Shown in pieces: positions 40,888 to 50,095 of a stretch of 64,000 bases of DNA. Each line of letters opens with the position of its first letter. Within the stretch, counting starts at the first letter, position 1. Under the pieces are notes generated by a model. It did no database searches. It saw only the letters and a list, made by a program, of their open reading frames with translations, and was not told the DNA's origin. Location of the stretch: positions 124,001 through 188,000 of the forward strand of contig NZ_JANUHB010000005.1 in NCBI RefSeq assembly GCF_024756255.1. Direction: 5' to 3'. The DNA comes from Massilia agilis (lineage in GTDB: Bacteria; Pseudomonadota; Gammaproteobacteria; Burkholderiales; Burkholderiaceae_D). The translations under genes and the position numbers were made by a program.

Positions 40888-40993
40888 GTAGGGTGGGCAC
40901 TTGTGCCCACGCGGTGATACGAATCGCTCGTGCAGCCGTTACGGCCGCTCACACGGTACGTATCTCCGCGTGGGCACAGTGTGCCCACCCTAC
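40888..40993. repeat. GTAGGGTGGGC-type palindromes, inverted pair (copy 5)
   Basis: Forward unit GTAGGGTGGGCAC / GTGCCCACGCGG (from 40888) and reverse unit CCGCGTGGGCAC / GTGCCCACCCTAC (to 40993), separated by about 45 bases that carry a partial inverted symmetry of their own (ATACGAATC / GGTACGTAT). Lies after the CorC-like gene and upstream of pilB. Confidence 0.75.
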
Positions 40994-40996
40994 GGA

Positions 40997-42295
40997 TCAA
41001 GCGGCCAGTTGCTGGCGCCGTCCCGCCGGCCGCAACAGCTTGACCACCTTGATCGCCTGGTCCTGCGCCTGCACCACCTCGATCACGCAATTGCCGATCT
41101 TGAGCGAAATCGGCGCGTCGGGAATCTCCTGCAGCAGTTCGAGCAGCAAGCCGTTGACTGTCTTCGGCCCGTCGGTGGGCAGGTTCAGGCCGAGGCGCTT
41201 GTTGATGTCGCGCAGTGGCGTGGTCCCTTCGAGCAGGCACTCGCCCTGCGCATTCCACGCGAAGCCGTCGCTGCCGCCCGCGCCCGGCATGGACGTAGTG
41301 AAGTCGCCGATCATCTCCTCGATGATGTCTTCCAGCGTGACCAAGCCCTGCACCTCGCCGTACTCGTCCACGATGATGCCGAGCCGCTCGCGGTTTTCCT
41401 GGAAATACTGCAGCTGGGTGAACACGCCCGTGTCCTGCGGAATGTAATAGGGCTCGGTCAGCAGTTCGCGGATGTGTTCGACCTCGAGTTCCTCGGCCAG
41501 GTTCAGCAGGCCGACGGCGTTGCGCACGTGCAGGATGCCGACGATCTTGTTGATCTCGCCTTCATAGACTGGCAGCTTGTTGTGGTAGCAGGTGGCCAGC
41601 TCGTTCTTGATGTCCTCGATCGGCAGCGCGAGGTTGATCGCCTCGATCTGGGCGCGCGGGGTCATGATGTCCTCGACCGAAATCTTTTCCAGGTCGAACA
41701 GGTTGAGCAGGATGCTCTTGTGCTTTTGCGGGATGAAATTGCCGCCCTCCAGCACGATCGAGCGCAGTTCCTCGGGCGACAGCCGGTGCTGGTGCGCATT
41801 GGCCCCCGCGCGCACGCCCAGCGGGCGCAGGATGATTGCGACGAACAGGTTGACGAACCAGATGACCGGCTTGGCCACGCTCATCAGTGCCTTGAGGATA
41901 AAACTCGCGCCGAGCGAAATATTTTCCGGATAGGTGGCGCCGATGACCTTGGGCGAGATTTCGGCAAACACGATCAGGAGGAAGGCGACGACGGCGGTGG
42001 CCACCGTGATCACGCTTTCCTCGTGGCCGAAGAACAAAATGGCGATAGCGGTGACCAGCGCGGTGGCCATGGCGTTGATCGCGGTGTTTGCGATCAGCAC
42101 CAGCGACAGCAGCTTGTCGGTGCGGTCGAGCAGCCACAGCGTCGTGATCGCGCCCCGGTTGCCGCGTTTGGCAAGGTGGCGCAGGCGGTATTTGTTGGCT
42201 GCCATCAGGGCCGTTTCCGCCATCGCGAAAAAGGCCGAGCAGAGAATCAGGAAGACGAGTGCAAGGACAAGCACCCAAAGCGGTACGGTATCCAA
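40997..42295 (-). CDS. HlyC/CorC (CNNM/DUF21) family membrane protein
   Basis: 432 aa. N-terminal DUF21 membrane domain with about four helices (VLVLALVFLILCSAFFAMAETALMAANKYRL), a tandem CBS pair (EDIMTPRAQIEAINLAL and VTLEDIIEEMIGDF) and a C-terminal CorC_HlyC domain. The family is linked to Mg2+/Co2+ efflux or membrane homeostasis. The ligand is not shown by the sequence. It stands at the outer end of the pil gene group, as in related genomes. Confidence 0.92.
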   Translation of the reverse strand: MDTVPLWVLVLALVFLILCSAFFAMAETALMAANKYRLRHLAKRGNRGAITTLWLLDRTDKLLSLVLIANTAINAMATALVTAIAILFFGHEESVITVATAVVAFLLIVFAEISPKVIGATYPENISLGASFILKALMSVAKPVIWFVNLFVAIILRPLGVRAGANAHQHRLSPEELRSIVLEGGNFIPQKHKSILLNLFDLEKISVEDIMTPRAQIEAINLALPIEDIKNELATCYHNKLPVYEGEINKIVGILHVRNAVGLLNLAEELEVEHIRELLTEPYYIPQDTGVFTQLQYFQENRERLGIIVDEYGEVQGLVTLEDIIEEMIGDFTTSMPGAGGSDGFAWNAQGECLLEGTTPLRDINKRLGLNLPTDGPKTVNGLLLELLQEIPDAPISLKIGNCVIEVVQAQDQAIKVVKLLRPAGRRQQLAA

Positions 42296-42453
42296 GGCTC
42301 ACCGTAAAGGAAAAGGGAATTCTGGGGCAATGCGCAAAGCATTGCTTGCCAGCACTGGGCGGATCAAAAGCGAAGCCGCAGAGGCCGATTCTAAGTCAAG
42401 CTTAATAGGTGTGCAAGTTTGCCGAAGCAACACCAGAGCGCTCCATGACCGTG

Positions 42454-43011
42454 TCAGTTCCACCAATGCGAGGTTGTTCCTGCCTCCGGCAGCCTTGCCT
42501 GCACCACCTGGTGCACGATGCCCGCTTCCAGCGCCTGCTCGGCGTCGAAGATGCGGGCGTTGCCGGTCAGGTTGCCGCGGATGTTGGCCTTCAGCCCCGC
42601 GCCGTCGGTCGCTTCCTCGAAGATGCGGGCGTAGCGCTCGGCATCGAAATCGAGGCAATCGCGCCACTCCGAGACCCGCGAGTGATCCGCCGCGACAAGG
42701 TTGCCGAAGCCCCAGTGCAGGGGATGCACGAGAAAGCGCGTGCCCGGGCAGGCGTAGCGCTTGCCGGCCGCAAGGAAGATCGGCACCCCGACCGATTCGA
42801 CGCTGCCGATGTTGTGGGTGGTGAGCGGCAGCGGCAGCGACTTCAGGAAGAAATACAGCGCGAAGCCGGCTGTCATGTTGCCGCCTTCGGTGGACATGTG
42901 CAGCTCGATCTCACTGGCCCCTCTTTGCAGCGCCTGCAGGCACAGGTTGCGCACCGTGCACACCGAGTGCTGGTTGATGGGGCCGATGAAATGGACGATG
43001 TGCAAGGACAA
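42454..43011 (-). CDS. ClpP-like serine protease
   Basis: 185 aa with the start placed at TTG preceded by GGGAGA (MSLHIVHFIGPINQHSV). A longer form starting at ATG 43050 exists, but that ATG and the extra 13 residues (MGGTPPPTGREKP) come from a dispersed palindrome. The ClpP fold is seen in ELHMSTEGGNMTAGFALYFFL, the probable nucleophile serine in GSVESVGVPIFLAAGKRY and the histidine in TRFLVHPLHWG. It is divergent from the housekeeping ClpP and no Clp ATPase is adjacent; it may be ATP-independent or serve a special partner. Confidence 0.8.
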   Translation of the reverse strand: MSLHIVHFIGPINQHSVCTVRNLCLQALQRGASEIELHMSTEGGNMTAGFALYFFLKSLPLPLTTHNIGSVESVGVPIFLAAGKRYACPGTRFLVHPLHWGFGNLVAADHSRVSEWRDCLDFDAERYARIFEEATDGAGLKANIRGNLTGNARIFDAEQALEAGIVHQVVQARLPEAGTTSHWWN

Positions 43012-43027
43012 TGGTTTCTCCCGACCG

Positions 43028-43108
43028 GTGGGGGGCGGGGTTCCGCCCATGCGTTCAGACTGTTCATGTGCCGCTTGAACGCGTGGGCAGGAGACCTGCC
43101 CACCCTAC
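43028..43108. repeat. GTAGGGTGGGC-type palindromes, inverted pair (copy 6)
   Basis: Reverse-oriented copy GAACGCGTGGGCAGG...CCTGCCCACCCTAC (43077-43108) plus a degenerate forward copy GTGGGGGGCGGGGTTCCGCCC followed by ATGCGTTC (43028-43056). In the latter the usual CACGCGTTC has become CATGCGTTC, creating an ATG on the opposite strand ahead of the ClpP-like gene. Confidence 0.65.
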
Positions 43109-43151
43109 GGGCAAGGATAGCAACTTTGGCTATATCAGAGCGTCCTGCTGG

Positions 43152-43505
43152 CTAACTGCCGCGATAGGTCGAGTACGACCACGGCGTGACCACCAGCGGC
43201 ACATGGTAGTTCTGGGCCGCATCGGCAATACCGAAGGCAATGGTCACGCGGTCGATGAAGCGTGGTTGCGGCATCTGGACCCCCTGGCCGGCAAAGTAGT
43301 CGCCTGCATGGAACACCAGCTCGTACTGTCCGGCGCGCATTGCCTCGCCCTCCATCAGCGGCGCGCCGCAGCGCCCGTCCTGGTTGGTCGTGTCGGTCTT
43401 CACCAGTCGCCGGCCCGCCGCGCCCACTTCGTACAGTTCCACTTTCACGCCCGCGCCCGGCTTGCCGTGGGCGGTGTCGAGTACATGGGTGCTGAGTTTT
43501 CCCAT
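43152..43505 (-). CDS. uraH: 5-hydroxyisourate hydrolase (transthyretin-like)
   Basis: 117 aa enzyme that hydrolyses 5-hydroxyisourate, the product of urate oxidase, to OHCU. N-terminal STHVLDTAHGKPGAGVKVELY, central RCGAPLM and the invariant C-terminal YRGS are all present. No signal peptide, so cytoplasmic. It is divergent from puuE across a 107-base region with a perfect inverted repeat, indicating shared control. Uricase and OHCU decarboxylase are not seen nearby. Confidence 0.96.
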   Translation of the reverse strand: MGKLSTHVLDTAHGKPGAGVKVELYEVGAAGRRLVKTDTTNQDGRCGAPLMEGEAMRAGQYELVFHAGDYFAGQGVQMPQPRFIDRVTIAFGIADAAQNYHVPLVVTPWSYSTYRGS

Positions 43506-43545
43506 CGCCTGTCCCTATATAGAAAACATGAAATGACTTATGCGA

Positions 43546-43585
43546 CCGATCATATACCGATGTGCTTCTGACAATATATGATCGG
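43546..43585. promoter_or_regulatory. Inverted-repeat operator between uraH and puuE
   Basis: CCGATCATATA (43546-43556) and TATATGATCGG (43575-43585) are perfect 11-bp inverted repeats separated by 18 bases, in the only intergenic space between the divergent genes. A dimeric regulator of purine catabolism (GntR or LysR type) is the likely binder. A related half-site, AATATAAGCTCATCGGGG, lies upstream of xdhA near 44611. Confidence 0.65.
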
Positions 43586-43612
43586 GGATATACCCGCTCC
43601 AGGCCCGCACCA

Positions 43613-44566
43613 ATGACCACCTACGACAACTACCCGCGCGACATGATCGGCTACGGCCGCACTCCACCGCATGCAAAGTGGCCCGGGCAGGCCCGGATCG
43701 CCCTGCAGTTCGTGCTCAATTATGAAGAGGGCGCCGAGAACAACGTGCTGCACGGCGACCCCGCGTCCGAGACCTTCCTGTCCGAGATCGTCGGCGCGGC
43801 GGCCTTCCCGATGCGGCACATGAGCATGGAATCGCTCTACGAATACGGTTCGCGCGCGGGGCTGTGGCGGCTGCTGCGCATCTTCGAACAGCGCCATTTG
43901 CCGCTGACGGTCTTTGGCGTGTCGATGGCCTTGAAGCGCAACCCCGAAGCGGTCGCCGCCTTCCGCGAGCTGGGCCACGAGATCGCTTGCCACGGTCTGC
44001 GCTGGATCTCGTACCAGAACGTCGACGAGGCCACCGAGCGCGCGCACATGCGCGAGGCGGTCGAGATCATCCGCGAACTGACCGGCGCGCCGCCGCTGGG
44101 CTGGTACACGGGGCGCGACTCGCCCAACACGCGCCGGCTGGTGGTCGAGCACGGCGGCTTCGAGTACGACGCCGACCACTACGGCGACGACCTGCCGTTC
44201 TGGGAGCGGGTGGATTATGTGGACGCCGCCGGCGGCCGCCAGACCCGGCCGCACCTGGTGGTGCCGTACACGCTGGACACGAACGACATGCGCTTTGCCG
44301 CCATGCAGGGCTTTAACTCGGGCACCCAGTTCTTCGACTACCTGAAGGATGCCTTCGACGTGCTGTACCAGGAGGGCGATCCGCACGGCCTGGACCGGCC
44401 CAAGATGCTGTCGATCGGCCTGCACTGCCGCCTTGCGGGACGCCCGGCGCGCGCGGCTGCGCTGGCGCGCTTCCTCGATTACGTGCTGCAGCACCAGCAT
44501 GTCTGGATCACGCGCCGGATCGATATCGCCAGGCACTGGAAATCGGCGCATCCTTACAAAGGCTAA
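43613..44566 (+). CDS. puuE: Allantoinase PuuE (polysaccharide-deacetylase fold)
   Basis: 317 aa from MTTYDNYPRDMIGYGR, the family start; 17 upstream codons are open but unlike the family. PuuE is the metal-independent allantoinase related to polysaccharide deacetylases. Landmarks are IALQFVLNYEEGAENNVLHGD, ESLYEYGSRAG, FGVSMALKRNPE, GHEIACHGLRWI and YDADHYGDDLPFW. It converts (S)-allantoin to allantoate. Divergent from uraH and upstream of the xdh operon. Confidence 0.95.
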   Translation: MTTYDNYPRDMIGYGRTPPHAKWPGQARIALQFVLNYEEGAENNVLHGDPASETFLSEIVGAAAFPMRHMSMESLYEYGSRAGLWRLLRIFEQRHLPLTVFGVSMALKRNPEAVAAFRELGHEIACHGLRWISYQNVDEATERAHMREAVEIIRELTGAPPLGWYTGRDSPNTRRLVVEHGGFEYDADHYGDDLPFWERVDYVDAAGGRQTRPHLVVPYTLDTNDMRFAAMQGFNSGTQFFDYLKDAFDVLYQEGDPHGLDRPKMLSIGLHCRLAGRPARAAALARFLDYVLQHQHVWITRRIDIARHWKSAHPYKG

Positions 44567-44670
44567 GTACTGGCATATAGTGAAGCAAATATAAGTTACA
44601 TCATCTCGTCAATATAAGCTCATCGGGGACGGATGTTAACCTTGCGCCTTGGGTTAAAAGCGAGACAACA

Positions 44671-46143
44671 ATGTCAGATCCGATCCGTTTCTACTACCGG
44701 GGCGAAGTGCATGAAGTGAACGATGCAGCGCCCACGCGCACGATCCTGCAGCACCTGCGGGAGGACTTGCATTGCACCGGCACCAAGGAAGGCTGTGGTG
44801 AAGGCGATTGCGGCGCGTGCACGGTGGTGGTGGGCTCGATCGAAAACGGGCAGCTGGAACTGAAGACGGTGAACTCGTGCATCCAGTTCCTGCCGACGCT
44901 GGACGGCAAGGCGCTGTTCACGGTGGAGGATTTGCAGCAGCCGAACGGAATGCTGCATCCGGTGCAGCAGGCGCTGGTCGAATGCCACGGGTCGCAGTGC
45001 GGCTTCTGCACGCCCGGCTTTGCCATGTCCCTGTGGGGCATGTACCTCAAGCACGACGGCAAGGCGCCGACCCGCGCGCAGATCGACGATGCGCTTTCCG
45101 GCAACCTGTGCCGCTGCACCGGCTACCGTCCCATCATCGACGCGGCGCAGCGCATGACCGAGCTGCCGCGGGTGGATTTCGATGGCGATGCACTAGCGGG
45201 ACAACTGCGCGGCTTGCAGCGCGATGCGGGCTTCGACTACGCCGGCGCGGGCAAGCGCTTCCACGCGCCGCGCACACTGGACGAACTGGTGCGCCTGCGC
45301 GCCGACTACCCGCACGCGCTGCTGCTGGCCGGCTCCACTGACGTGGGCCTGTGGGTGACCAAGCAGATGCGCGAGCTGGACGACATCATCTACCTGGGCC
45401 AGGTCGAGGAGCTGAAACGGATCGCCGAACGCGACGGCATGATCGAGATCGGCGCCGGGGCCACGCTCAATGACGCCTACGCGGCCGTGTGCCGCCACTA
45501 TCCGGACGAGCTGTCCGAGCTGTGGCAGCGCTTTGCCTCGCTCCCGATCCGCAACGCCGGCACGCTGGGCGGCAACGTGGCCAACGGCTCGCCGATCGGC
45601 GACTCGATGCCATGGCTGATCGCACTGGACAGCCAGGTCGTGCTGCGCGGCCCCGATGGCGAGCGCGTGCTGGCGCTGGAAGACTTCTACCTCGGCTACC
45701 AGCAGAAGGACCTGCGCCCTGGTGAGTTCGTGCAGGCGGTGCGCGTGCCGCTGCCGTATGCCGGGCTGCGGCTGCGGACCTACAAACTGTCCAAGCGCTT
45801 TGACCAGGACATCTCGGCGGTGTGCGCGGCGTTCGCGATCACGCTGGAAGCAGGGCGCATCACGCGCGCCCGCATTGCGTTCGGCGGCATGGCCGCCACG
45901 CCGAAGCGCGCTGCCGCGGCCGAAGCCATGCTGGCCGGCCGCGCCTGGACCGAGGACGTGCTGGCCGAGGCAATGGCGGCGCTGGAACGGGACTACGCGC
46001 CGCTGACCGACATGCGCGCCTCGTCCGCATACCGGATGCAGGCGGCGCGCAACCTGCTGCGCCGCTTCTGGCTCGAGACGCGACCGGCCGATCCGCTGCC
46101 GCGCGAGGCAGTGAATGCGTTCGCGCTGGGAGGGAACGTATGA
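44671..46143 (+). CDS. xdhA: Xanthine dehydrogenase small subunit (2Fe-2S/FAD)
   Basis: 490 aa. The plant-type 2Fe-2S domain has [16 protein letters not shown] (C35-C50), and the second cluster is bound by CGFC and CRC motifs ([14 protein letters not shown] and [10 protein letters not shown]). From about residue 200 an FAD domain follows ([37 protein letters not shown]) with the CO-dehydrogenase flavoprotein C-terminal part. It passes electrons from the XdhB molybdenum site to NAD+. First gene of xdhABC; the stop overlaps the xdhB ATG. The 104-base upstream gap contains a half-site like the uraH/puuE operator. Confidence 0.97.
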   Translation: MSDPIRFYYRGEVHEVNDAAPTRTILQHLREDLHCTGTKEGCGEGDCGACTVVVGSIENGQLELKTVNSCIQFLPTLDGKALFTVEDLQQPNGMLHPVQQALVECHGSQCGFCTPGFAMSLWGMYLKHDGKAPTRAQIDDALSGNLCRCTGYRPIIDAAQRMTELPRVDFDGDALAGQLRGLQRDAGFDYAGAGKRFHAPRTLDELVRLRADYPHALLLAGSTDVGLWVTKQMRELDDIIYLGQVEELKRIAERDGMIEIGAGATLNDAYAAVCRHYPDELSELWQRFASLPIRNAGTLGGNVANGSPIGDSMPWLIALDSQVVLRGPDGERVLALEDFYLGYQQKDLRPGEFVQAVRVPLPYAGLRLRTYKLSKRFDQDISAVCAAFAITLEAGRITRARIAFGGMAATPKRAAAAEAMLAGRAWTEDVLAEAMAALERDYAPLTDMRASSAYRMQAARNLLRRFWLETRPADPLPREAVNAFALGGNV

Positions 46144-48473
46144 ACGACGCAGGTACTTCGGTATTGCAGACGGCTGGGTGGACGGCGGTTGGCGTGGCGC
46201 AGCCGCACGAGTCGGCCGCGCTGCATGTGCTCGGCCAGGCCAACTACACGGACGACATCCCGGAAGTGCGCGGCACGCTGCATGCTGCGCTTGGCCTGTC
46301 CAGCAAGCCGCACGCGCGCATCACGGCGATCGACCTGGCGCCCGTGCGCGCGAGCCGCGGCGTGGTGGCAGTGCTGACGGCTGCCGACATCCCCGGCGCC
46401 AACGACTGCGGCCCGATCATCCATGACGACCCGATTCTGGCCGATGGGCTGGTGCAGTATGTTGGCCAGCCGATCTTCGTCGTGGTGGCGGACACCCACG
46501 ACAACGCACGCCGCGCGGCCCGGCTGGCACAGGTGACGTATGAAGAGCTGCCCGCGATCCTCACGCCGCAAGCCGCGCGCGCCGCGCACAGCTACGTGCT
46601 GCCGCCAATGCGGCTGGTGCGGGGCGATGTGGCCGCGGCTTTCGCGCGCGCGCCGCACAAGGTCAGCGGCCAGCTGTACGTCGGCGGCCAGGAGCAGTTC
46701 TACCTCGAGGGCCAGATCGCCTACGCGATTCCGAAGGAAGACCACGGCATGCAGGTGCTGTGCTCGACCCAGCACCCGAGCGAGATGCAGCACGTGGTCG
46801 CGCATGCGCTCGGCCTGCACTCGCATCACGTTGCGGTCGAATGCCGGCGCATGGGCGGCGGCTTCGGCGGCAAGGAATCGCAGTCGGCGCTGTGGGCGGC
46901 GGCAGCGGCAGTGGCGGCGGCGCGGCTCAAGCGCCCGGTCAAGCTGCGCGCGGACCGCGACGACGACATGCTCGTCACCGGCAAGCGCCACTGCTTCCAT
47001 TACGAGTACGAGGTCGGCTACGACGACGAGGGCCGGATCATCGCGGCGAAGGTCGACATGGTGTCGCGCGCGGGGTTTTCGGCCGACCTGTCCGGGCCGG
47101 TGGCCACGCGTGCCGTCTGCCATTTCGACAATACCTACTACCTGTCCGACGTCGAGATTCGCGCGGCCTGCGGCAAGACCAACACCCAGTCCAACACGGC
47201 GTTTCGCGGCTTTGGCGGACCGCAGGGCGCGATCGCGCTCGAATACGTGATCGACGAGATCGCGCGCAAGCTGGGCCGCGACGCGCTGGACATCCGCAAG
47301 CGCAATTTCTACGGCGTCGGCGAGCGCGACCTTACCCCGTACGGGCAGCGCGTCGTGGACAACGTGATCCACGAACTGGTGGCCGAGCTGGAAGCATCGA
47401 GCGAATACCGCGCGCGGCGCGACGCCATCGAATCGTTCAATGCCGCCAGCCCGGTGCTCAAGAAGGGACTGGCGCTCACGCCGGTCAAATTCGGCATCGC
47501 GTTCAACGTGAGCCACCTGAACCAGGCCGGCGCGCTGGTGCACGTTTATGTGGACGGCTCGGTGCTGGTCAACCACGGCGGCACCGAGATGGGGCAGGGC
47601 GTCAACACCAAGGTGATGCAGGTGGTGGCGCACGAACTGGGCGTGGATATGGCACGCGTGCGCATCAGCGCCACCGACACCAGCAAGGTCGCCAACACCT
47701 CGGCCACGGCCGCCTCGACCGGCGCGGACCTGAACGGCAAGGCTGCGCAGGACGCGGCGCGCCAGATCCGCGAGCGGCTGGCGGCATTCGCGGCCAGGGC
47801 GCATGGCGGCAATGCGGAGGACGTGCGCTTTGCGGCCGACACCGTGTTCGTCAATGGCCGCGAGCTGCCGTTCAAGGAGCTGGTGCAGGCCGCCTACCTC
47901 ACCCGCGTGCAGTTGTGGTCCGACGGCTACTACGCCACGCCAGGCTTGTCGTGGGACGCCTCGACCATGACCGGCAACCCGTTCCAGTATTTTGCGTACG
48001 GGGCGGCGGTATCCGAGGTGGTGGTCGACACGCTGACCGGCGAGTGGAAGCTGCTGCGCGCCGACTGTCTGTACGACGCCGGCAATTCGCTCAACCCGGC
48101 GATCGACATCGGCCAGGTGGAAGGCGCCTTCATCCAGGGCATGGGCTGGCTCACGACCGAGGAACTGTGGTGGAACGCGGGCGGCAAGCTGATGACGCAT
48201 GCGCCGTCCACGTACAAGATCCCGGCTGTGTCGGACTGTCCGCAGGACTTCCGCGTGCGCCTCTTCAAGAACACGAACGTGGCCGACTCGATCCACCGTT
48301 CCAAGGCGGTGGGCGAGCCGCCGCTGCTGCTGCCGTTCTCGGTGTTCTTTGCCATTCGCGATGCGATTTCGGCCGTGGGCGGCCATCAGGTCAACCCGCC
48401 GCTGAACGCGCCCGCGACCAGCGAAGAGATCCTGAAGGCGATCACCGCCGTGCAGGCGGCAAGGACCGCATGA
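46140..48473 (+). CDS. xdhB: Xanthine dehydrogenase molybdopterin-binding subunit
   Basis: 777 aa Moco subunit that hydroxylates hypoxanthine and xanthine to urate. Start is the ATG overlapping the xdhA stop. Landmarks: [63 protein letters not shown] and the substrate arginine in that loop, [13 protein letters not shown], and the catalytic glutamate segment [11 protein letters not shown] near the C-terminus. Length matches the bacterial large subunit. Its stop overlaps the xdhC start. Confidence 0.97.
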   Translation: MNDAGTSVLQTAGWTAVGVAQPHESAALHVLGQANYTDDIPEVRGTLHAALGLSSKPHARITAIDLAPVRASRGVVAVLTAADIPGANDCGPIIHDDPILADGLVQYVGQPIFVVVADTHDNARRAARLAQVTYEELPAILTPQAARAAHSYVLPPMRLVRGDVAAAFARAPHKVSGQLYVGGQEQFYLEGQIAYAIPKEDHGMQVLCSTQHPSEMQHVVAHALGLHSHHVAVECRRMGGGFGGKESQSALWAAAAAVAAARLKRPVKLRADRDDDMLVTGKRHCFHYEYEVGYDDEGRIIAAKVDMVSRAGFSADLSGPVATRAVCHFDNTYYLSDVEIRAACGKTNTQSNTAFRGFGGPQGAIALEYVIDEIARKLGRDALDIRKRNFYGVGERDLTPYGQRVVDNVIHELVAELEASSEYRARRDAIESFNAASPVLKKGLALTPVKFGIAFNVSHLNQAGALVHVYVDGSVLVNHGGTEMGQGVNTKVMQVVAHELGVDMARVRISATDTSKVANTSATAASTGADLNGKAAQDAARQIRERLAAFAARAHGGNAEDVRFAADTVFVNGRELPFKELVQAAYLTRVQLWSDGYYATPGLSWDASTMTGNPFQYFAYGAAVSEVVVDTLTGEWKLLRADCLYDAGNSLNPAIDIGQVEGAFIQGMGWLTTEELWWNAGGKLMTHAPSTYKIPAVSDCPQDFRVRLFKNTNVADSIHRSKAVGEPPLLLPFSVFFAIRDAISAVGGHQVNPPLNAPATSEEILKAITAVQAARTA

Positions 48474-50095
48474 TGGAAGCCTGGCTGGCACAAGCAGGCG
48501 CAACGCCCGCGGTGCTGGTGACCGTGGCGATCGTCGAAGGGTCCGGGCCGCGCGAGCCGGGAGCGAAGATGCTCGTGGATGCGCGCGCCATGCATGGCAC
48601 CATCGGCGGCGGGCATCTGGAGCTGCGCGCGGCACAGGTCGCGCGCGCGATGCTGGCGGCAGGCGAGACGCGCCGGCTGGAGCGTTTCGCACTGGGCCCG
48701 AGCCTGGGCCAGTGCTGCGGGGGTGTGGTGCACCTGGCGTTCGAGCTTTTCGACCACGAGCAAGGCGCGCTGCTGAAGGAACGCAGCAATGAGGACACGT
48801 GGCGCCTGGTCGCACTCGATGGAGCTCCCGGCCGGGCGCTCTTTGACGCCAACGGATCTGTAGTCGTCCCGGCGGAAGCCGGGACCCATAGGCCATCTGA
48901 GCAGCCGCACCGTAATCGATCGGACTGCCACTCCAGCACCGTCGTCCCCGCGCAGGCGGGGACCCATGGACCGCTTGGGCAGCCGCCCAGCGGCAACCCC
49001 GCAGCTGGCCTCACCCCCGTCGTCCCGGCGAAAGCCGGGACCCATAGACCATCTGAGCAGCCGCACCGTAATCGATCGGACTGCCACACTAGCACCGTCG
49101 TCCCCGCGCAGGCGGGGACCCATGGACCGTTTGGGCGGCCGGAAAGTGAGCATTCACAGCGCGACCTCAGCATGGGTCCCGGCCTGCGCCGGGACGACGG
49201 GCTTAGGGAGCGGGCAGAGAACGAGCTGGCGCAGCACGAGCTCAGCATGGGTCCCCGCCTGCGCGGGGACGACGGGCTTGGGGAGCGGGCAGGGTACGAG
49301 CTGCCGCAGCGCGACCTCAGCATGGGTCCCGGCGTGCGCCGGGACGACGGGCTTGGGGAGCGGGCAGAGAACGAGCTGGCGCAGCACGAGCTCAGCATGG
49401 GTCCCCGCCTGCGCGGGGACGACGGGCTTGGGGAGCGCGCAGGGTACGAGCTGCCGCAGCGCGACCTCAGCACGGGCCCCGACACGCCGCCGGTCTTTGA
49501 CCGCCGCCGGGGCACGCACGTGATGCAGGAACAGGACGGCCGCCGCTGGCTGGTGGACCTGGTTGCCGCCCCGCGCGCGCAGCTGGTGCTGTTCGGCGCC
49601 GGCCACGTGGGCGCGGCCATCGTGCGGGCGCTCGCCGACTTGCCTTGCCGCGTCACCTGGGTGGACGAGCGCGACGAGCTGTTCCCGCCAGCCGTTCCGT
49701 CCAACGTCACGATCGAGGCCACCGACACGCCTGAAGCCGTGGTGGCCAGCGCGCCGGACAACGCAACGTATCTGGTCATGACCCACAGCCACGCACTTGA
49801 CCAGCGCCTGTCGGAAGCGATACTGTCGCGCCCCGGCGTCGGCTGGTTCGGACTGATCGGCTCGCACACGAAGCGCAAGCAGTTCGAGCACCGCCTGCGT
49901 GCGCGCGGCATCGATGACCGGCGCATCGCGGCGATGGCCTGCCCGGTCGGCGTGCCCGGCATCGAAGGCAAGCAGCCGGCGGTGATCGCCGCCGCGGTCG
50001 CCGCGCAGCTGCTGCAGGTGTGGGAGGCGCAGGCCGCGCAGCAGAGCGCCACGCCCGTCGCCATGAAACTCGTCGCATCCTCAGAAAGAATTTGA
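48470..50095 (+). CDS. xdhC: Xanthine dehydrogenase accessory protein XdhC with an in-frame repeat array
   Basis: 541 aa; typical XdhC proteins are roughly 250-350 aa. XdhC binds and sulfurates molybdenum cofactor and delivers it to XdhB. The N-terminal domain is intact (VTVAIVEGSGPREPGAKMLVD, GTIGGGHLELRAAQ, GQCCGGVVHL, to about residue 130) and so is the C-terminal Rossmann domain from about residue 370 (LVLFGAGHVGAAIVRAL, LIGSHTKRKQFEHRL, CPVG..GIEGKQPAVIAAAVAAQLL). Between them residues ~132-338 are encoded by palindromic repeats: VVPAQAGTH-type units, then four 25-residue units starting MGPxLRxDDG. No stop interrupts the array. Start and stop overlap xdhB and guaD, so the operon is preserved. 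Whether the protein works, or the linker is removed, is unknown. Confidence 0.9.
   Translation: MMEAWLAQAGATPAVLVTVAIVEGSGPREPGAKMLVDARAMHGTIGGGHLELRAAQVARAMLAAGETRRLERFALGPSLGQCCGGVVHLAFELFDHEQGALLKERSNEDTWRLVALDGAPGRALFDANGSVVVPAEAGTHRPSEQPHRNRSDCHSSTVVPAQAGTHGPLGQPPSGNPAAGLTPVVPAKAGTHRPSEQPHRNRSDCHTSTVVPAQAGTHGPFGRPESEHSQRDLSMGPGLRRDDGLRERAENELAQHELSMGPRLRGDDGLGERAGYELPQRDLSMGPGVRRDDGLGERAENELAQHELSMGPRLRGDDGLGERAGYELPQRDLSTGPDTPPVFDRRRGTHVMQEQDGRRWLVDLVAAPRAQLVLFGAGHVGAAIVRALADLPCRVTWVDERDELFPPAVPSNVTIEATDTPEAVVASAPDNATYLVMTHSHALDQRLSEAILSRPGVGWFGLIGSHTKRKQFEHRLRARGIDDRRIAAMACPVGVPGIEGKQPAVIAAAVAAQLLQVWEAQAAQQSATPVAMKLVASSERI
48863..49485. repeat. Array of nine GTCGTCCCCGCG-type palindromes inside xdhC
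   Basis: Four forward units start at 48863, 48941, 49019 and 49097 (78 bp apart); four reverse units start at 49171, 49246, 49321 and 49396 (75 bp apart), with a decayed ninth at 49471. Units 1 and 3 with their following spacers are nearly identical, and 49171-49320 is repeated at 49321-49470. All spacings within each half are multiples of three. The same unit occurs between genes at 26.24 and 61.23 kb. Confidence 0.93.

Noticed and set aside
45993-48896. A very long open frame antisense to xdhA/xdhB
   Set aside because: Its composition is the histidine/arginine/valine-rich translation expected from the complementary strand of a G+C-rich gene, it has no motifs, and xdhB on the other strand is certain. 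The same reasoning removes the long antisense frames over murD, ftsW, murG, murC, secA, argJ and the TonB-dependent receptor.
48863-49485. A CRISPR array inside xdhC
   Set aside because: The repeats occur in both orientations, the intervening segments are themselves near-identical between copies, spacing is 75-78 bp, and the frame is open through the array. No cas genes are present.
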